25,913 nucleotides of DNA from Ectocarpus siliculosus (GCA_000310025.1 FN649746.1:1747483-1773395); one strand, 5' to 3'; shown: positions 11,031 to 17,989, numbered from the stretch's first letter. Translations and numbers: made by a program. Notes: generated by a model from the sequence alone, not told the origin.

Positions 11031-12423
11031 TGCCACCGTTGTCGACACTCCTCTCCCCCTTGCTGCTCGTCTTGTCCGCCTCGGGCACTGCCTTATCCCC
11101 CCCCCCGCCGCCTCGCGGCGGCTCACCGACATTCGCACGCCCAGCAACCTGACCTTTGCTCGATGTCGGCGGTCCCGCAGGTCCGGCCGACTTCCTCTTC
11201 TCGCGCATGCTGCTGCCGGCCTGCTTCTTGCCCTTGTCCTTACCACCCCCGCCGGGCGGCGGCGAGATCTTGGGAGAGCTGTTGCGGCGGTCGACTAGAG
11301 CCTGGCCAGCGCGATCCAACTGCTGCTGCGTCAACGTCCTGGACGATGACTTTCCCGCCGGTGTCACCGCGGGCTCAAGCTTCCCCGGCGCAGACAACCC
11401 GACGGACGGATCCTTACCCTTCCGCTGCATACTTCGCGTACTGCCTCCACCTCCGCTCTTGCCGCCAGCAGCGATTCCGCCGCGGCGGCCTTTCTGGGGT
11501 TGCACCTCTCCTTCCCCGGCGCCGTTACGAGCGAACCACCACCGGCCGCCGGCGCTTGCGGGCGCGCCAGCGGTTACCGGGCTGGTCCCCTGAGAATCGA
11601 TGTCGGCGGGGGGGGGGGGAGGGCAGAGGGATTCATATGATGTGAGAACCTCGACCGCGTGAAAGCATCGAGCGGCGGGGGGCCGTCGAGGTATTAGAAC
11701 CACCCGAACTGTTGCCAAGAGGAAGCCACAAAAAGCGGCGGTAGACGGCAATCGTAACGACGACGACGTGCAGATCAGAGGGCCCTCGCGCCTGCCAAAC
11801 CATCATCTATTTGTGACAGGCCCTTTCCGCGCTGTCGGTCGAAAGCACGCACCGCCGCCTGGCGACAGCAGCTCGAAGAACGCCTCCGCTATACCGGGCG
11901 GGGTGATCGGTCACGTTTCCGTCGCTCTACCCCAAGCCTGGACCTAAACGCCACACTCACAAGCTCTGCTTCTTACCTCGAAGTGGCCTTGGCCACTAGT
12001 CGCCCCGCCACCGCCATGAGTACCGTACAAGGAAAGTCGCTTCCGTAGCCCGGCCAGGGCGCCCACCTTCCTCCACCGCCCCGCCTTCGTGATCGGCCGA
12101 TCTTGCCCCTCCTCTGAAGCGGAGTCTACCGCCGCCGCCGCCGCTGCTGGGGTCCTGCCGACTCCGCCGTCCGTCTTTGGCCGCCCCCGTCGCCACGGAG
12201 GAAGCCTCCTGGTCAACCCCCGCGTCTTAATTTCTCCCGTTATCGTCCCTGTTACGCTCTCGCCGCCGCCGCTAAGCCCTTCCGTCTCGCCGTTCGCGGT
12301 GGTCGCCGGTGCCGCGCTCGCGGGTTGGAGTTTTGGTTCTCTTGCGGCCGGCGGGGGCGGGGGCGGCGCCGGCGGCGGTGGCCAGGAGAGGCCGAAGATG
12401 CGTAGGTCCGACAGGGTGGGGAG
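721..12423 (-). CDS. Patatin-like phospholipase, iPLA2-gamma/PNPLA8 type (13 exons, partial at both ends)
   Basis: Predicted lipid acyl hydrolase: the family cleaves fatty acids from glycerophospholipids with a Ser-Asp dyad, and animal PNPLA8 acts at mitochondrial and peroxisomal membranes. The exon chain is 12423-11977, 11589-10972, 10352-10293, 9857-9616, 9295-9170, 8318-8180, 7353-6628, 6057-5845, 5276-5202, 4912-4724, 3185-2997, 2081-1897, 877-721. All junctions are GT-AG with matching phase, giving 1122 codons. The first 540 or so residues are Lys/Ser/Pro/Ala-rich and probably disordered. The middle carries helical segments that could be armadillo-like. The last 240 hold the catalytic domain: FDGGGTRG oxyanion hole, GTSTGG nucleophile, RATTAAP and SDGALLCNNPSA with the catalytic Asp. 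Spacing and flanking residues fit PNPLA8 better than plant storage patatins. The initiator Met and the 3' exons are not found. The 100-N gap lies in an intron, so a small exon could be lost. Low-complexity exon borders are the least certain. Confidence 0.88.
1333..1825. repeat. Three-unit tandem repeat of about 113 bp, third unit split by an insertion
   Basis: Units begin near 1333, 1448 and 1561, each with (G/A)CAACCAGGAGGATA-like bases. The second unit and the continuation of the third (after 1741) share CATCCCACCCGCAAACA-like text and AC-rich ends. The third unit is interrupted at 1585/1742 by the 156-bp element described separately. Located in the last recognised intron of the phospholipase gene. 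Confidence 0.7.
1586..1741. mobile_element. 156-bp foldback MITE with TA target duplication
   Basis: The outer arms begin TGACACAAGA and end TCTTGTGTCA. The inverted arms extend about 45 bases with few mismatches and share CGATTTTCAAAGCTCGA. Both sides are flanked by TA, as expected for a Tc1/mariner-type (Stowaway-like) MITE. There is no coding capacity. It interrupts the third unit of the surrounding tandem repeat, which independently confirms an insertion event. Confidence 0.8.
1897..2081 (-). CDS. Phospholipase exon between nucleophile and DGA motif
   Basis: Acceptor is a T9CAG tract, and the donor is ACG before GTAAGC. The reading starts AFYDEVGWMKILNSILGDML and ends WRNYNYPPGHQG plus two bases. 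The WRNY...PPG segment corresponds to FRNYGHFPG in PNPLA8. It ends in phase 2, completed by the single base that opens the next exon. Confidence 0.9.
2145..2232 (+). mobile_element. Family A dispersed repeat, partial copy
   Basis: Begins with a G run and TGTACTCATG, and contains ATCCCTACA, AGCCGGGACGGAGC and CGCCGGGTTTTCACCG. It is shorter and more diverged than the copies at 3757 and 3913. Lies in an intron, antisense to the host gene. Confidence 0.65.
2899..2992 (+). mobile_element. Family B repeat with (CAA)n tail
   Basis: ACTGGGTAGAGAGATTGGAA, then CGGTTTTGAATTTGAAGAC, leading directly into a CAA/CAG-rich trinucleotide array (2941-2990). The host reads the opposite strand, where the array is (GTT)n and starts about 10 bases after a 5' splice site. 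Confidence 0.7.
2997..3185 (-). CDS. Phospholipase exon with GTSTGG nucleophile motif
   Basis: Acceptor CACAG, donor CAG before GTGGGG, 63 codons in phase 0. It contains HEVFDMIVGTSTGGIIAGLA; the Ser of GTSTGG (a GXSXG motif) is the predicted nucleophile. It continues with a helical segment (AECERMYDSLINKIFIKHPG) typical of the family. The donor is followed within 15 bases by a GTT-rich array in the intron. Confidence 0.93.
3248..3320 (+). mobile_element. Family A dispersed repeat, 5' fragment
   Basis: A run of 15 G is followed by AGGTACTCATTGTCGTGCAT and GCCGTAGTCGTTAGACCATT, then GACCTCGCAT. The homology stops there. Antisense to the host gene, just upstream (in sense) of the nucleophile-motif exon. 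Confidence 0.7.
3757..3900 (+). mobile_element. Family A dispersed repeat, near-complete copy 1
   Basis: Contains GCCGTAGTCGTTAGACCATT, AAAGCCGGGACGGAGCACGC, CACATCACCAAGCGCGAAGC and GTCGCATGAAG. In direct tandem order with the copy starting at 3913. No coding capacity. Confidence 0.78.
3911..4098 (+). mobile_element. Family A dispersed repeat, most complete copy 2
   Basis: Starts with a run of G then TACTCATACTCATAGTCG, continues through the same core as copy 1, and ends GCGCTGCATCCTGCTAAGGG. The same right end is present in the inverted copy at 24103, which helps to define the element boundary. About 180 bp. Confidence 0.8.
4264..4322 (+). mobile_element. Family A dispersed repeat, 5' fragment
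   Basis: G10, then TTACTCAATGGTCGTGCATG and CCGTAGTCGTTAGACAATTG, after which homology ends. A shorter related piece (G18, TTCATG, TTTTGCATGCCCTAG) occurs at 4146-4180. Confidence 0.65.
4510..4617 (+). mobile_element. Family B repeat with (CAC)n(CAA)n tail
   Basis: GACAAGAAGGAGGTACTGGA, then CAGAGAGATCGGAACGGTTC, followed by a CAC then CAA array to 4616. Antisense to the host gene. Confidence 0.7.
4724..4912 (-). CDS. Phospholipase exon with oxyanion-hole motif
   Basis: Acceptor CTCACCAG, donor GAGAAG before GTGCGG, 63 codons in phase 0. It contains GVRILCFDGGGTRGVLTLAL; DGGGTRG is the glycine-rich oxyanion-hole loop of patatins. The preceding residues (LLANKCLAALGAHQW) look like the end of the helical region. 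This frame has no internal Met, so start-codon-based ORF finding misses it. Confidence 0.92.
5202..5276 (-). CDS. Phospholipase small exon (25 codons)
   Basis: Acceptor CAAAAAG, donor AGG before GTGAGG. Reads VDENLVSAIKRVAEGGGQKL, then QYDSR. Helical composition and phase 0 at both ends bridge the neighbouring exons. The splice signals are adequate but the peptide is too short to assign alone. Confidence 0.72.
5305..5430 (+). mobile_element. Family B repeat, fullest copy, with (CAA)n tail
   Basis: GTGACCACGGGGATCGACCG, then a spacer, GGACAGAAGAAGGTACTGGG, CAGAGAGAACGGAACGGTG and GATGTGAAGACAACAACAAC. The left part is also present in the inverted copy at 23634-23770. On the opposite strand that part contains GCGGTCGATCCCCGTGG, close to a tRNA B box lacking one T. 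Confidence 0.72.
5845..6057 (-). CDS. Phospholipase exon (71 codons)
   Basis: Acceptor CCCCCCCCTTGTCAG, with a C run as the polypyrimidine tract. Donor AAG before GTGAGC, a near-consensus site. Starts VALEEEGLEQQAATQAAAMF, passes through a Gly/Trp-rich loop, then reads a helical segment with LVEEALELTFRLIMSGDAA. Probable helical-repeat region ahead of the catalytic domain. Confidence 0.78.
6573..6621. repeat. (CAC)n(CAA)n microsatellite
   Basis: Ten or more CAC followed by about seven CAA units. On the transcribed strand it is (GTT)n(GGT)n beginning about 7 bases after the donor of the 7353-6628 exon. It is preceded by GTGAATTTGACAACAAAC, a possible family B trace. Confidence 0.9.
6628..7353 (-). 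CDS. Phospholipase long exon (242 codons), armadillo-like start and low-complexity body
   Basis: Acceptor ACAAAAACAG, donor GACGAG before GTGCAG. Opens with LGFSHLLRGLRGDVRPSLQR and an amphipathic helix that continues the previous exon, then Lys-, Gly-, Ser- and Arg-rich stretches (probably a disordered insert) and ends RDWWKDE. Directly after the donor the intron runs into (GTT)n(GGT)n. An overlapping minus-strand frame is also open but is Arg/Pro/Gly junk. Confidence 0.75.
7980..8003. repeat. (AC)n dinucleotide repeat
   Basis: About twelve AC units after a run of 13 A, within an intron of the phospholipase gene. Confidence 0.9.
8180..8318 (-). CDS. Phospholipase exon (46 codons), helical
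   Basis: Acceptor TCTCTCTCCAG, donor GAGGAG before GTACGT (near-perfect). The first base completes an Arg codon from the previous exon. Reads MTSSWKPTRPDGLSGTSGEM, then KLVEMACLTGLSSRAGKSAG and RIMLEE. The second half resembles an armadillo helix pair. Phase agreement with the exon 850 bases upstream supports it. Confidence 0.74.
8331..8560. repeat. Imperfect purine-rich duplication in an intron
   Basis: TGGCATGCTAG followed by GGCAAAGAGGATGAGCAGCG (from about 8386) recurs about 98 bp later with GAAGGCAACGAAGATGAGCA. A related GGCAAAGAGGATCAGGAGTG lies between them. AGAGACAAAATGGAG is directly repeated at 8324-8350. No coding signal. Confidence 0.55.
8942..9093. repeat. CAT/CAC trinucleotide-rich tract
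   Basis: (TCA)n at 8944-8963 and CAT/CAC mixtures at 9030-9093, in an intron of the phospholipase gene. Reading frames here encode only His or Asp homopolymers and are repeat artefacts. Confidence 0.85.
9170..9295 (-). CDS. Phospholipase exon (42 codons), Ala-rich
   Basis: Acceptor ACCACAAG, donor GGCAG before GTGACG. Reads SSGTPANAETRPAAAAAAKA, then AADSDNVLEEWVDGEPVEVH. The first base completes an AGC codon begun by the two-base overhang of the upstream exon, and the last two bases pair with the single base of the downstream exon. Confidence 0.66.
9422..9590. repeat. Compound trinucleotide array (GAC, TAC, CAA, CAC)
   Basis: GAC, then ACTACT, (CAA)n, a spacer, (CAC)n and (CAACAC)n. On the sense strand of the phospholipase gene it is a GTT/GGT array starting about 30 bases after the donor at 9616. 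The many homopolymeric frames here are not proteins. Confidence 0.9.
9616..9857 (-). CDS. Phospholipase exon (about 80 codons), acidic
   Basis: Acceptor GAGAAACAG, donor CCGAAG before GTTCGA. Reads KASDQSGDRSPAAPPSSSVP, an acidic stretch (DIDDDDGEEHDEFRDFGDLP), then PLSVTSIPRPPDMEITINR. Looks like a linker. The donor is of moderate quality but gives the right phase. Confidence 0.68.
10293..10352 (-). CDS. Phospholipase mini-exon (20 codons) behind a 30-C tract
   Basis: Acceptor is C30 followed by GCAG. Donor is GAACCG before GTGAGC. Reads FAPPPNAWKILSSKSPVEEP, phase 0 at both ends. The C run on the sense strand would serve as the polypyrimidine tract. It sits next to the assembly gap, so sequence quality upstream is poor. 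Confidence 0.55.
10357..10445. repeat. Long G runs with A interruptions left of the gap
   Basis: G30, then A-rich interruptions and a further G26 run. The inner part is likely low-quality consensus. The C30 on the minus strand abuts the acceptor of the 10352-10293 mini-exon. Confidence 0.85.
10477..10576. other. Assembly gap of exactly 100 N
   Basis: A conventional placeholder of unknown true length. It lies within an intron of the phospholipase gene and is bordered on both sides by poly-G, so the break was probably caused by the homopolymer. Confidence 0.98.
10577..10623. repeat. G runs right of the gap
   Basis: G14, a CGCA interruption, then G27. C-rich on the sense strand of the enclosing gene. 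Confidence 0.85.
10972..11589 (-). CDS. Phospholipase N-terminal low-complexity exon (206 codons)
   Basis: Acceptor GATTCTCAG with a C12 tract 15-30 bases upstream; donor CCGAAG before GTAGGC. Reads GTSPVTAGAPASAGGRWWFA, followed by Lys/Gly/Ser-rich sequence with a TLTQQQLDRAGQALVDRRNS helix and a run of ten Ala from a CAG/CTG-type repeat, ending THFIPK. Probably disordered. Confidence 0.68.
11977..12423 (-). CDS. Phospholipase upstream exon (149 codons)
   Basis: Acceptor GACAACAG, donor TTCGAG before GTAAGA (strong). Reads LPTLSDLRIFGLSWPPPPAP, then Ala/Pro/Gly-rich sequence, then TKAGRWRKVGALAGLRKRLS and a Gly-rich end. An in-frame stop (12432-12430) just upstream of the acceptor shows that the exon needs an upstream partner. 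It could belong to a separate upstream gene, but it joins the next exon in phase. Confidence 0.66.
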
Positions 12424-12693
12424 CTGTTGTCACCCGCGGACACGCGGCAAACCGTGGCGCGACAAGCATTAGGGTACGGAGCGTCGCGAGGCTATTGTTT
12501 CGGGAGTCACGCATCAGGAGCTACGGAGAATCGAAGGCGGGGGGATGTGAAAGGGCCGAGGGGTCACGCCAAGTCCCGACGGCAACACGAGTAATGATTC
12601 GGGGGGGGGGGGGGGGGAGTGCTTGGTCCATTAGCGCTTTAGCCAAAAATCATCAACCACCTCTCCTACGGCAAGCAAACTTCTCATTGGCAG

Positions 12694-12840
12694 GCTCCGC
12701 ACCTCTGGGACGTCCATCTGACCGAAGTTAAGCCAGAAGGCATCTCCAACCCCCAGGAGGTTGAGCTCCTCCAAACCTTGCTGCGCGTGCAGGAAAGCCT
12801 ATTGTGGCGACGTTACGCAAGAAAAGGGCGCGGGCCGGAT
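12694..12840 (+). CDS. Orphan plus-strand exon (49 codons), unknown protein
   Basis: Acceptor TTGGCAG and donor GAT before GTAAGA define 147 bases in phase 0. Reads APHLWDVHLTEVKPEGISNP, then QEVELLQTLLRVQESLLWRR and YARKGRGPD. Composition, charged helices and codon use look like a true protein. The RVQESLLWRRY text recalls the RVQN..LW..Y segment that opens PARP (ADP-ribosyltransferase) catalytic domains, but this is a weak resemblance. No partner exon was found in either direction, so it may be a relic or part of a gene nested in the region. Confidence 0.42.
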
Positions 12841-13274
12841 GTAAGAATCAAACGTATACTTGTACTACTTGTAGTTGCGGCAGAGGGAAGAAGCCGTAAA
12901 AAAAGTGGAGCACCAGTTAAAGCGGAATAATCGGCGGAAAAGCCCACCAGAGCCGCCAAAGATGGTCAGCTTGGGTGCGCAACGGCTGGGGGAAGCGATT
13001 CGATCAGACTAGCCGACCCCTCGAATGTTACACGAAACCCGTCCAAAGGGTGGGTGTTGGATGGTACCGTATCGTATCCGGTACTCCCGCTCTCTCCCTA
13101 CCTCTCCCCTCTCCCTCTGTCTGGCTCTTATCTCTCTCCACGCCTGTCACCAGTACTCTCTCTCTCTCTCTCACACACCCCCTCTGTCTGACTCCATCTC
13201 TGCCAACGCCTGTTACTCCTCCCTCTTCCTACTATTTGTCCTCTTCCCCTCTACCAACAACAACAACGCCTCAC
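12841..13274. other. Intergenic or intronic stretch with CT-rich repeats
   Basis: No convincing exon. 13085-13260 is strongly CT-rich with a (CT)n core at 13155-13170 and short TCTCTGTCTG-like repeats. Open frames there are Leu/Ser/Pro-rich products of the repeat. Confidence 0.5.
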
Positions 13275-13433
13275 CCCCGACAGCCCCTCCCCGATCCCTT
13301 CCCACAGAGACCCGTCAGGAAGCCGTTCCCCCTCTTCTCCTTCTCCTTCGTGAGCGCGCGGCAGCGTCGGCGTGCCCTTAAGGCCGCTGGCGGAGCCTTC
13401 TTGCTGATCGGCGATGGAGTTGGGACGTCCGTT
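13275..13433 (-). CDS. Possible further 5' exon of the phospholipase gene
   Basis: Acceptor CTCAAAG, donor TCGGGG before GTGAGG, phase 0 at both ends (53 codons). Reads NGRPNSIADQQEGSASGLKG, then an acidic Glu/Gly stretch and SLWEGIGEGLSG. The phase is compatible with the exon at 12423, but the acceptor has little polypyrimidine tract and the acidic part is simply the complement of a CT-rich strand. Confidence 0.28.
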
Positions 13434-14231
13434 CTTTGAGTTTAACACGCAATCAACAAGGTTGGGGGGGGGGGCATCGATAGGTGTGTCGGGTATGTAG
13501 AGGTGGACGCATGATGGAGAGGAAAACAGAGATGCACGTAGAGACGTGGGGGCCGGGGAACCGGGATCGTGCCATGCCCTTTGGGGATAGGGGGGAGGGG
13601 ACATGTTTAAACAAATACTGGGAATTGTGCATCAGGAAACCCGCGTTTAGAGACAGGGTAGAGTTTTAAGAGGCACGCCAAAGAAGTAAAGAGAGGGCAA
13701 ACGAGGCACAGCAAAATGCCTTGATCCCGATTAGGTTCCACGGATCGGATCGAAAACCAATACGAGCCTCCTGAGGCAGCGGGCAGAAGCACCACAACAT
13801 TGAAGTTGTGACACCCTAAACTGGGACGCACAACAGATACAGGACAACAAAACGTATTTAACACTCTCCGACCCAACCATTCCACCTATGTAGGCGGTCC
13901 CCACGCTTGAGAATAACGTTCTTCAGCCGCTGCTGTTGCTACCTCTCTCGACCAGTATCCAACTTATTTGCGCGTACACACAGCCAGCCACAGCGCTTGA
14001 TGTATATTTAGATACATGGTTGATCTTAGAGAAACCTAGGCCTAGAGGATGGCGAAGTTAGCTAAAATAGCTGAATTCCCTCGCATCTTGGAGTTACAAT
14101 CTACATGTCGCAGCCCCCCGCGACACGCTAGCCATGTGTGTGTCCTGCGTGTCCTACCACCTCACGATGTGATGTTACGATCATGACATATAAGTACAAC
14201 GTGGGCGAAGAAAGGCCAAGACAAGCAGAAG
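13434..14231. other. Non-coding stretch
   Basis: A short G9 run at about 13462 is followed by moderately AT-rich sequence. No reading frame with protein-like composition and splice signals, no RNA gene and no clear repeat was seen. Confidence 0.4.
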
Positions 14232-14678
14232 TCACCCCCTGAACTGATTGCGCACCTGGCCAGACGTCTGGTTTTCCTCAACCACCGCGCGGCATGCCAC
14301 CTCGGTGGTTCGGCCTCGACCGCCCCTCCCTGCTGTCGTCGGACGCATCCTCGTCGATACCTCCGGTACAAGCAACGGTGGGCGGGGGGAAAGCCTGCGC
14401 AGCGGCGCCGCCGTTGTAAGGCCCGTGGCCGTGCCTAGCGAAGGGGGTAGTCGCTCGTGGAAACAGCCAGGGGATGACGACATATGCGGTGGTAATTTTT
14501 TATGTCGTTGTCGTCGTCGTCGTCGTTGTAGTCGTTGTTGCCCGCAGACAGAGAACGCCGTTTCTTTTGTTGACAAACGCCTGCCGCGGTACAGCGAGAT
14601 GGGATGGGATGGGGTTGTATCGGACTTTGGGGGAAGCGTTTGCGCGAAGTCTATTGGGGAACCGGCGCGCCTCAGCAA
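14232..14678 (-). other. Region open on both strands, coding status unresolved
   Basis: Both strands have frames of about 148 codons. The minus frame is Ser/Pro/Arg-rich (ending EENQTSGQVRNQFRG); the plus frame has VVGRILVDTSGTSNGGRGES. Neither has recognisable motifs. A GTC/GTT array at 14503-14538 on the plus strand interrupts both. If the strand rule seen elsewhere holds, this array hints at plus-strand transcription. Confidence 0.25.
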
Positions 14679-14810
14679 CTTCCGGATAGACTAGGACAGA
14701 AGCATTGTAGAACCAGTGCCCTCAGCAACTTCCCGATAAGGCTAGACAGAAGAAATAGTCAGCTAGTGCCCTCAGCAACTTCCCGGCAAGACTAGGCAGA
14801 AGCAGTGATA
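14661..14810. repeat. Three-unit tandem repeat, period exactly 50 bp
   Basis: CTCAGCAACTTCC starts at 14671, 14721 and 14771. Each unit continues with a GATAAGGCTAGACAGAAG-like segment. The three units are about 80 percent alike by eye. No coding signal across them, since a 50-bp period shifts the frame. Confidence 0.85.
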
Positions 14811-15600
14811 GCCGAGCGGTCGGTGAATGGAGAGGGGAGCGAAGAACTTCTTCGGCTATCTTCGGCTTTCGCTTGGCCTGTTTGAGAATAAGTATTTTTC
14901 CCTTATGTTCGTACACGTAGTTTTGGTACGGCAGATGAAGCGAGAGCCACACCGACCACGCCGGTGTTAGTCCCATGCGCTCGGATGAACAACGCGTTCG
15001 GATGAACTATGTGTGTTTCTAGTGCACAACAAAGGTGAACCTGCGCTGTTCGATGTATTGATTCGAGCGAAAGGGATCGAGTTGTGAGTGGAGCAAAGCC
15101 TCGGACACCGTCTGTGGATGAGGTCATTCGCCCGTCTACAGCATTTCACTCTCGAGATCGTACCGGAGCATGGTATGGGTATGGTACGTATCACAATGAC
15201 CCGTCTCACCGCATACAGCAGTTAGTTTCATTTGACGGGCTCAGTCGGCCATTTACGGAGCTGTGCATAAATCCTCAAACAAGAATATTAATAGTTTCCT
15301 TGAGCGAGGGTCGATGGTCTCGACGCTTGTTTCATCCGAAGGGTACCCAGAAGTGACCGCATTGCCTCCATTCCCTGTATTGCTGTAGTGAAGGGGTCCC
15401 AACGGATCATCACATTCCGAGGTCACACATACGGCGGTACCTATGCATACAGCAGTAGCGTCTAATGTACATACTCATCTTCGTTCGGAAATTGGAAACA
15501 TTTCCATGAAAATGTTGCATGTGTGAACAGGGTCAATCTAAAAAACGTGAGAGTGAACCGGACCTGCAGCAGTGAAACCTATCATTTCTTAGTTCGGTCG
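14811..15600. other. Non-coding stretch with a short direct duplication
   Basis: GTTCGGATGAAC-like text is repeated at about 14979-15005. The other frames lack coding-like composition. No RNA gene seen. Confidence 0.4.
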
Positions 15601-15978
15601 GGGGTACAGCGGTGAGTGCAGTGTCCGCTCCCCCCCTCTGGGGTTGGTACCGTCTGTTGCTGTTGTTGTGGAATTGGGCCATGGCGGGGAGAGGCTGGCA
15701 GCGGCGGCGGCAGCGATGTTCAAAGTTGCAGTTGCTGTTGAACCAAAAAGGCGCCCAGCGGCGAGAACTTAGGGTGTCATGGTCCCGCGTCTTGGCAGGC
15801 GAGGCAGTGCCAGGCAGAGCCACCGGGGGGGCATGCACAGGTGTGTGTATGTACGTCACAGGGGCAACCGGAAAAAGGTTGGTTGTGCGGGGGGAGGAGC
15901 CTGCGGCGGCATGCGTACCCATACCAACGTTTGTGTACGTATGCAAACGTCACGCGTTTGTTTTTTTTCCTTCACGCC

Positions 15979-16014
15979 AGCAGCAGCAGCAGCAGCAGCA
16001 GCACAGCAGCACTC
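15979..16014. repeat. CAG repeat
   Basis: Eight CAG units plus degenerate units. Encodes poly-Gln, poly-Ala or poly-Ser on the plus strand, or Leu-rich sequence on the minus strand. It lies in a plus frame 15612-16238 whose remaining composition is not clearly proteinaceous. Confidence 0.9.
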
Positions 16015-16029
16015 AGTATACCAACCCAC

Positions 16030-16247
16030 CTGCTAGTGATGGTGGGCTGACAGCCACGAGCTGCTGCACGGGAGACAGCGTCGGCGATCACCGTCGTAGA
16101 GAGAGACAGGAAGGATACTACGACGACCACGACCATTGCAGCAGTCGTGATGGTGACTTCACTGCTGCAGCACTGCTGTCGTCCACGGAGGTGTCTCGGC
16201 CTCCTTCTTCTCCTCCATCCGCCGTTGGGAACCACTGACGACTTCAT
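16030..16247 (-). CDS. Candidate first exon with signal-anchor-like segment
   Basis: From ATG at 16247 to the donor GCAG before GTGGGT it encodes about 72 residues: a basic N-terminus (WRRRRRPRHLRGR), then ITTAAMVVVVVVSFLSLSTT and VIADA, which could be a signal peptide or membrane anchor. No downstream exon in the required phase was identified. An opposing plus frame is also open, so this is a guess from composition and one good donor. Confidence 0.25.
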
Positions 16248-16508
16248 TGAGAACAGACGCGGGTGTGACGTCTGCAGCGGCGCCCAGCGAGAAGGAAAGG
16301 GAGCCCAAGTGCCGGCGGGGAGTACTGCCAAAGTCAACTGTTGATGTTCTCGCTCAACAGCGCGCAGGTTTCCTCTATGGACTGGAGTTCCAATTCTTGG
16401 AAGGCCTACGTATTCTCATAATGCGGGCTCCCTAAATGATCGCAGTTGCCGACCCCCCCTAAAAAAGACCTCTCTGTGCTCTGTGCTTACGTACCACTGC
16501 AGGCTGTT

Positions 16509-16736
16509 TTAGGTCTGCCTCTTGACACCCGACGGCTGCTGCCTTTCTGTGTCTGCCCAGTGCCTGGCCCTCCAACGAAACCGGTAAGAGAGGTACGCAC
16601 GCTCACACACGAGTTGTGATAGGCAAATGTCCACCAGGCTGATGCTCCCGTCGGGGAAGCCGGGGCGTTGGATATTTATTTCGTACGCAGCTTGACGCAG
16701 CTGAAAGAAATCTGATGCCAAATCACCATTTGACAT
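16509..16736 (-). CDS. Candidate exon, unknown protein
   Basis: An internal acceptor TTTCTTTCAG leads into LRQAAYEINIQRPGFPDGSI, then SLVDICLSQLVCERAYLSYR and an Arg-rich tail before a stop. The first 45 residues look like globular protein. No domain recognised. Upstream partners were not found, although minus frames at about 16930-16975 (APTIQQLLEY) and 17160-17220 (MVSTVEDTLNKTAWGPQWRR) have similar quality and could be part of the same gene. Confidence 0.25.
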   Translation of the reverse strand: MSNGDLASDFFQLRQAAYEINIQRPGFPDGSISLVDICLSQLVCERAYLSYRFRWRARHWADTERQQPSGVKRQT

Positions 16737-17357
16737 TCACCCCCACGGCTACTTGCGAGGTCGGTATAAAGGCTGGCAATCTATTCCGCGGGTGCGGAAG
16801 AGCTGAACAAGGGCATCTGGGGGGGGAACGTAGTGTTTCGTGTGCCCATGACACACTCCTTTTTATCTCTCGAAAGAAAATGTCCCGGGTGGCTCTGCGT
16901 ACCTACGGAGGATCTTCGGGGATGGGGCTCTAGTACGTACTCCAGCAGCTGCTGTATTGTAGGTGCTTGCCAAGGGGCCACTGCTGTGCTTCAACCAGCG
17001 AGTGCTTTAGTACACCGCATGTTTCTCACTTATCCAGCATGGAGAATTGCTTGGTACGCCCGTCAATGGCTTCTTCAGTGGTATCTCCCTTTGGTATCTT
17101 CTTGGACGGTGGCCGGAAAAACGTCATCATCATCCGCGCTGAGATTGCCCCGCAAACCTCCGCCATTGGGGCCCCCACGCGGTCTTATTCAACGTATCCT
17201 CGACAGTCGAGACCATGGATAGATGGGTAACCAAGGCCGTGGAGCTCGGCGTGACACTTCCACCTGTGCACGAAGAGCTTGGTCTTTCTTGTGTGTACAG
17301 CCGTAGTGAAGAAGAACAGCAGTTACGTACGTAGACTGTCCCAGACACTAGACTAGC
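16737..17357. other. Stretch with only weak exon candidates
   Basis: Two short minus-strand segments with protein-like text (near 16930-16975 and 17160-17220) are each followed by a GT, but phases could not be chained. A plus frame of 129 codons (16833-17222) is Ser/Trp-rich and lacks motifs. A TATA-like GGTATAAAGG is present on the plus strand at 16762, without a gene behind it. Confidence 0.3.
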
Positions 17358-17399
17358 CTAGTAGTGCAGAACATGTGTCAGCTGCGTAAGCCGGGTCAG

Positions 17400-17606
17400 A
17401 CCCCCCCTGCACCCAGTGGGGCCTTGCCCCATGGCTCTGGCTGAACGGGACTCTGACTGGCTAACATCGCCCGCTTCAACGCCCGTGCGAGCCTCGGACC
17501 TCGTGTCATCCACGGCTAGGCGTAGCGCTAGACTCGGCTCGGGAAGGTTGGGTTCTCCGATGACTTTCGACCAAACGCCCGCTTTCTTCGTAAACTTATG
17601 CATACG
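17400..17606 (-). CDS. Candidate coding segment, unknown protein
   Basis: From ATG near 17604 the frame reads MHKFTKKAGVWSKVIGEPNL, then PEPSLALRLAVDDTRSEART and GVEAGDVSQSESRSARAMGQ. It has mixed globular/polar composition and high third-position GC. No recognised domain and no good splice donor at the end, so it may be a relic or chance frame. Confidence 0.22.
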
Positions 17607-17989
17607 ACGAGGGAAAGGGATTGGTGCACCCTTCTCGCGATAATAACCAAGGAATCCACCGCAGGGGGGAAGGTGCGGCAATAAACCAAACAAAAAAAAT
17701 GGGAAAAGCTCCTGTGTGCCCCTCCTCTTGTGTGACTCCGGTTGATACGTCAGTTATATACGCCGAAATACCTGTAAACCGGTGTAAGGATAGATGGGAC
17801 GAACACACAACCATAGAAAACAGACCCCTTGGGGACATTAGATTCGGGCCTGCCGGCGGTGACGCAAGAGGATACACATCCGAATTTTTTTTCAAGGGTT
17901 TGTGTGTGTGTGTGTTTCGTGCGTTTTCGTCCCGTTTTTCGTTATTATGGCGACAGTCCCCCCATTTTTCGTGGTGACACCACGTGTAC

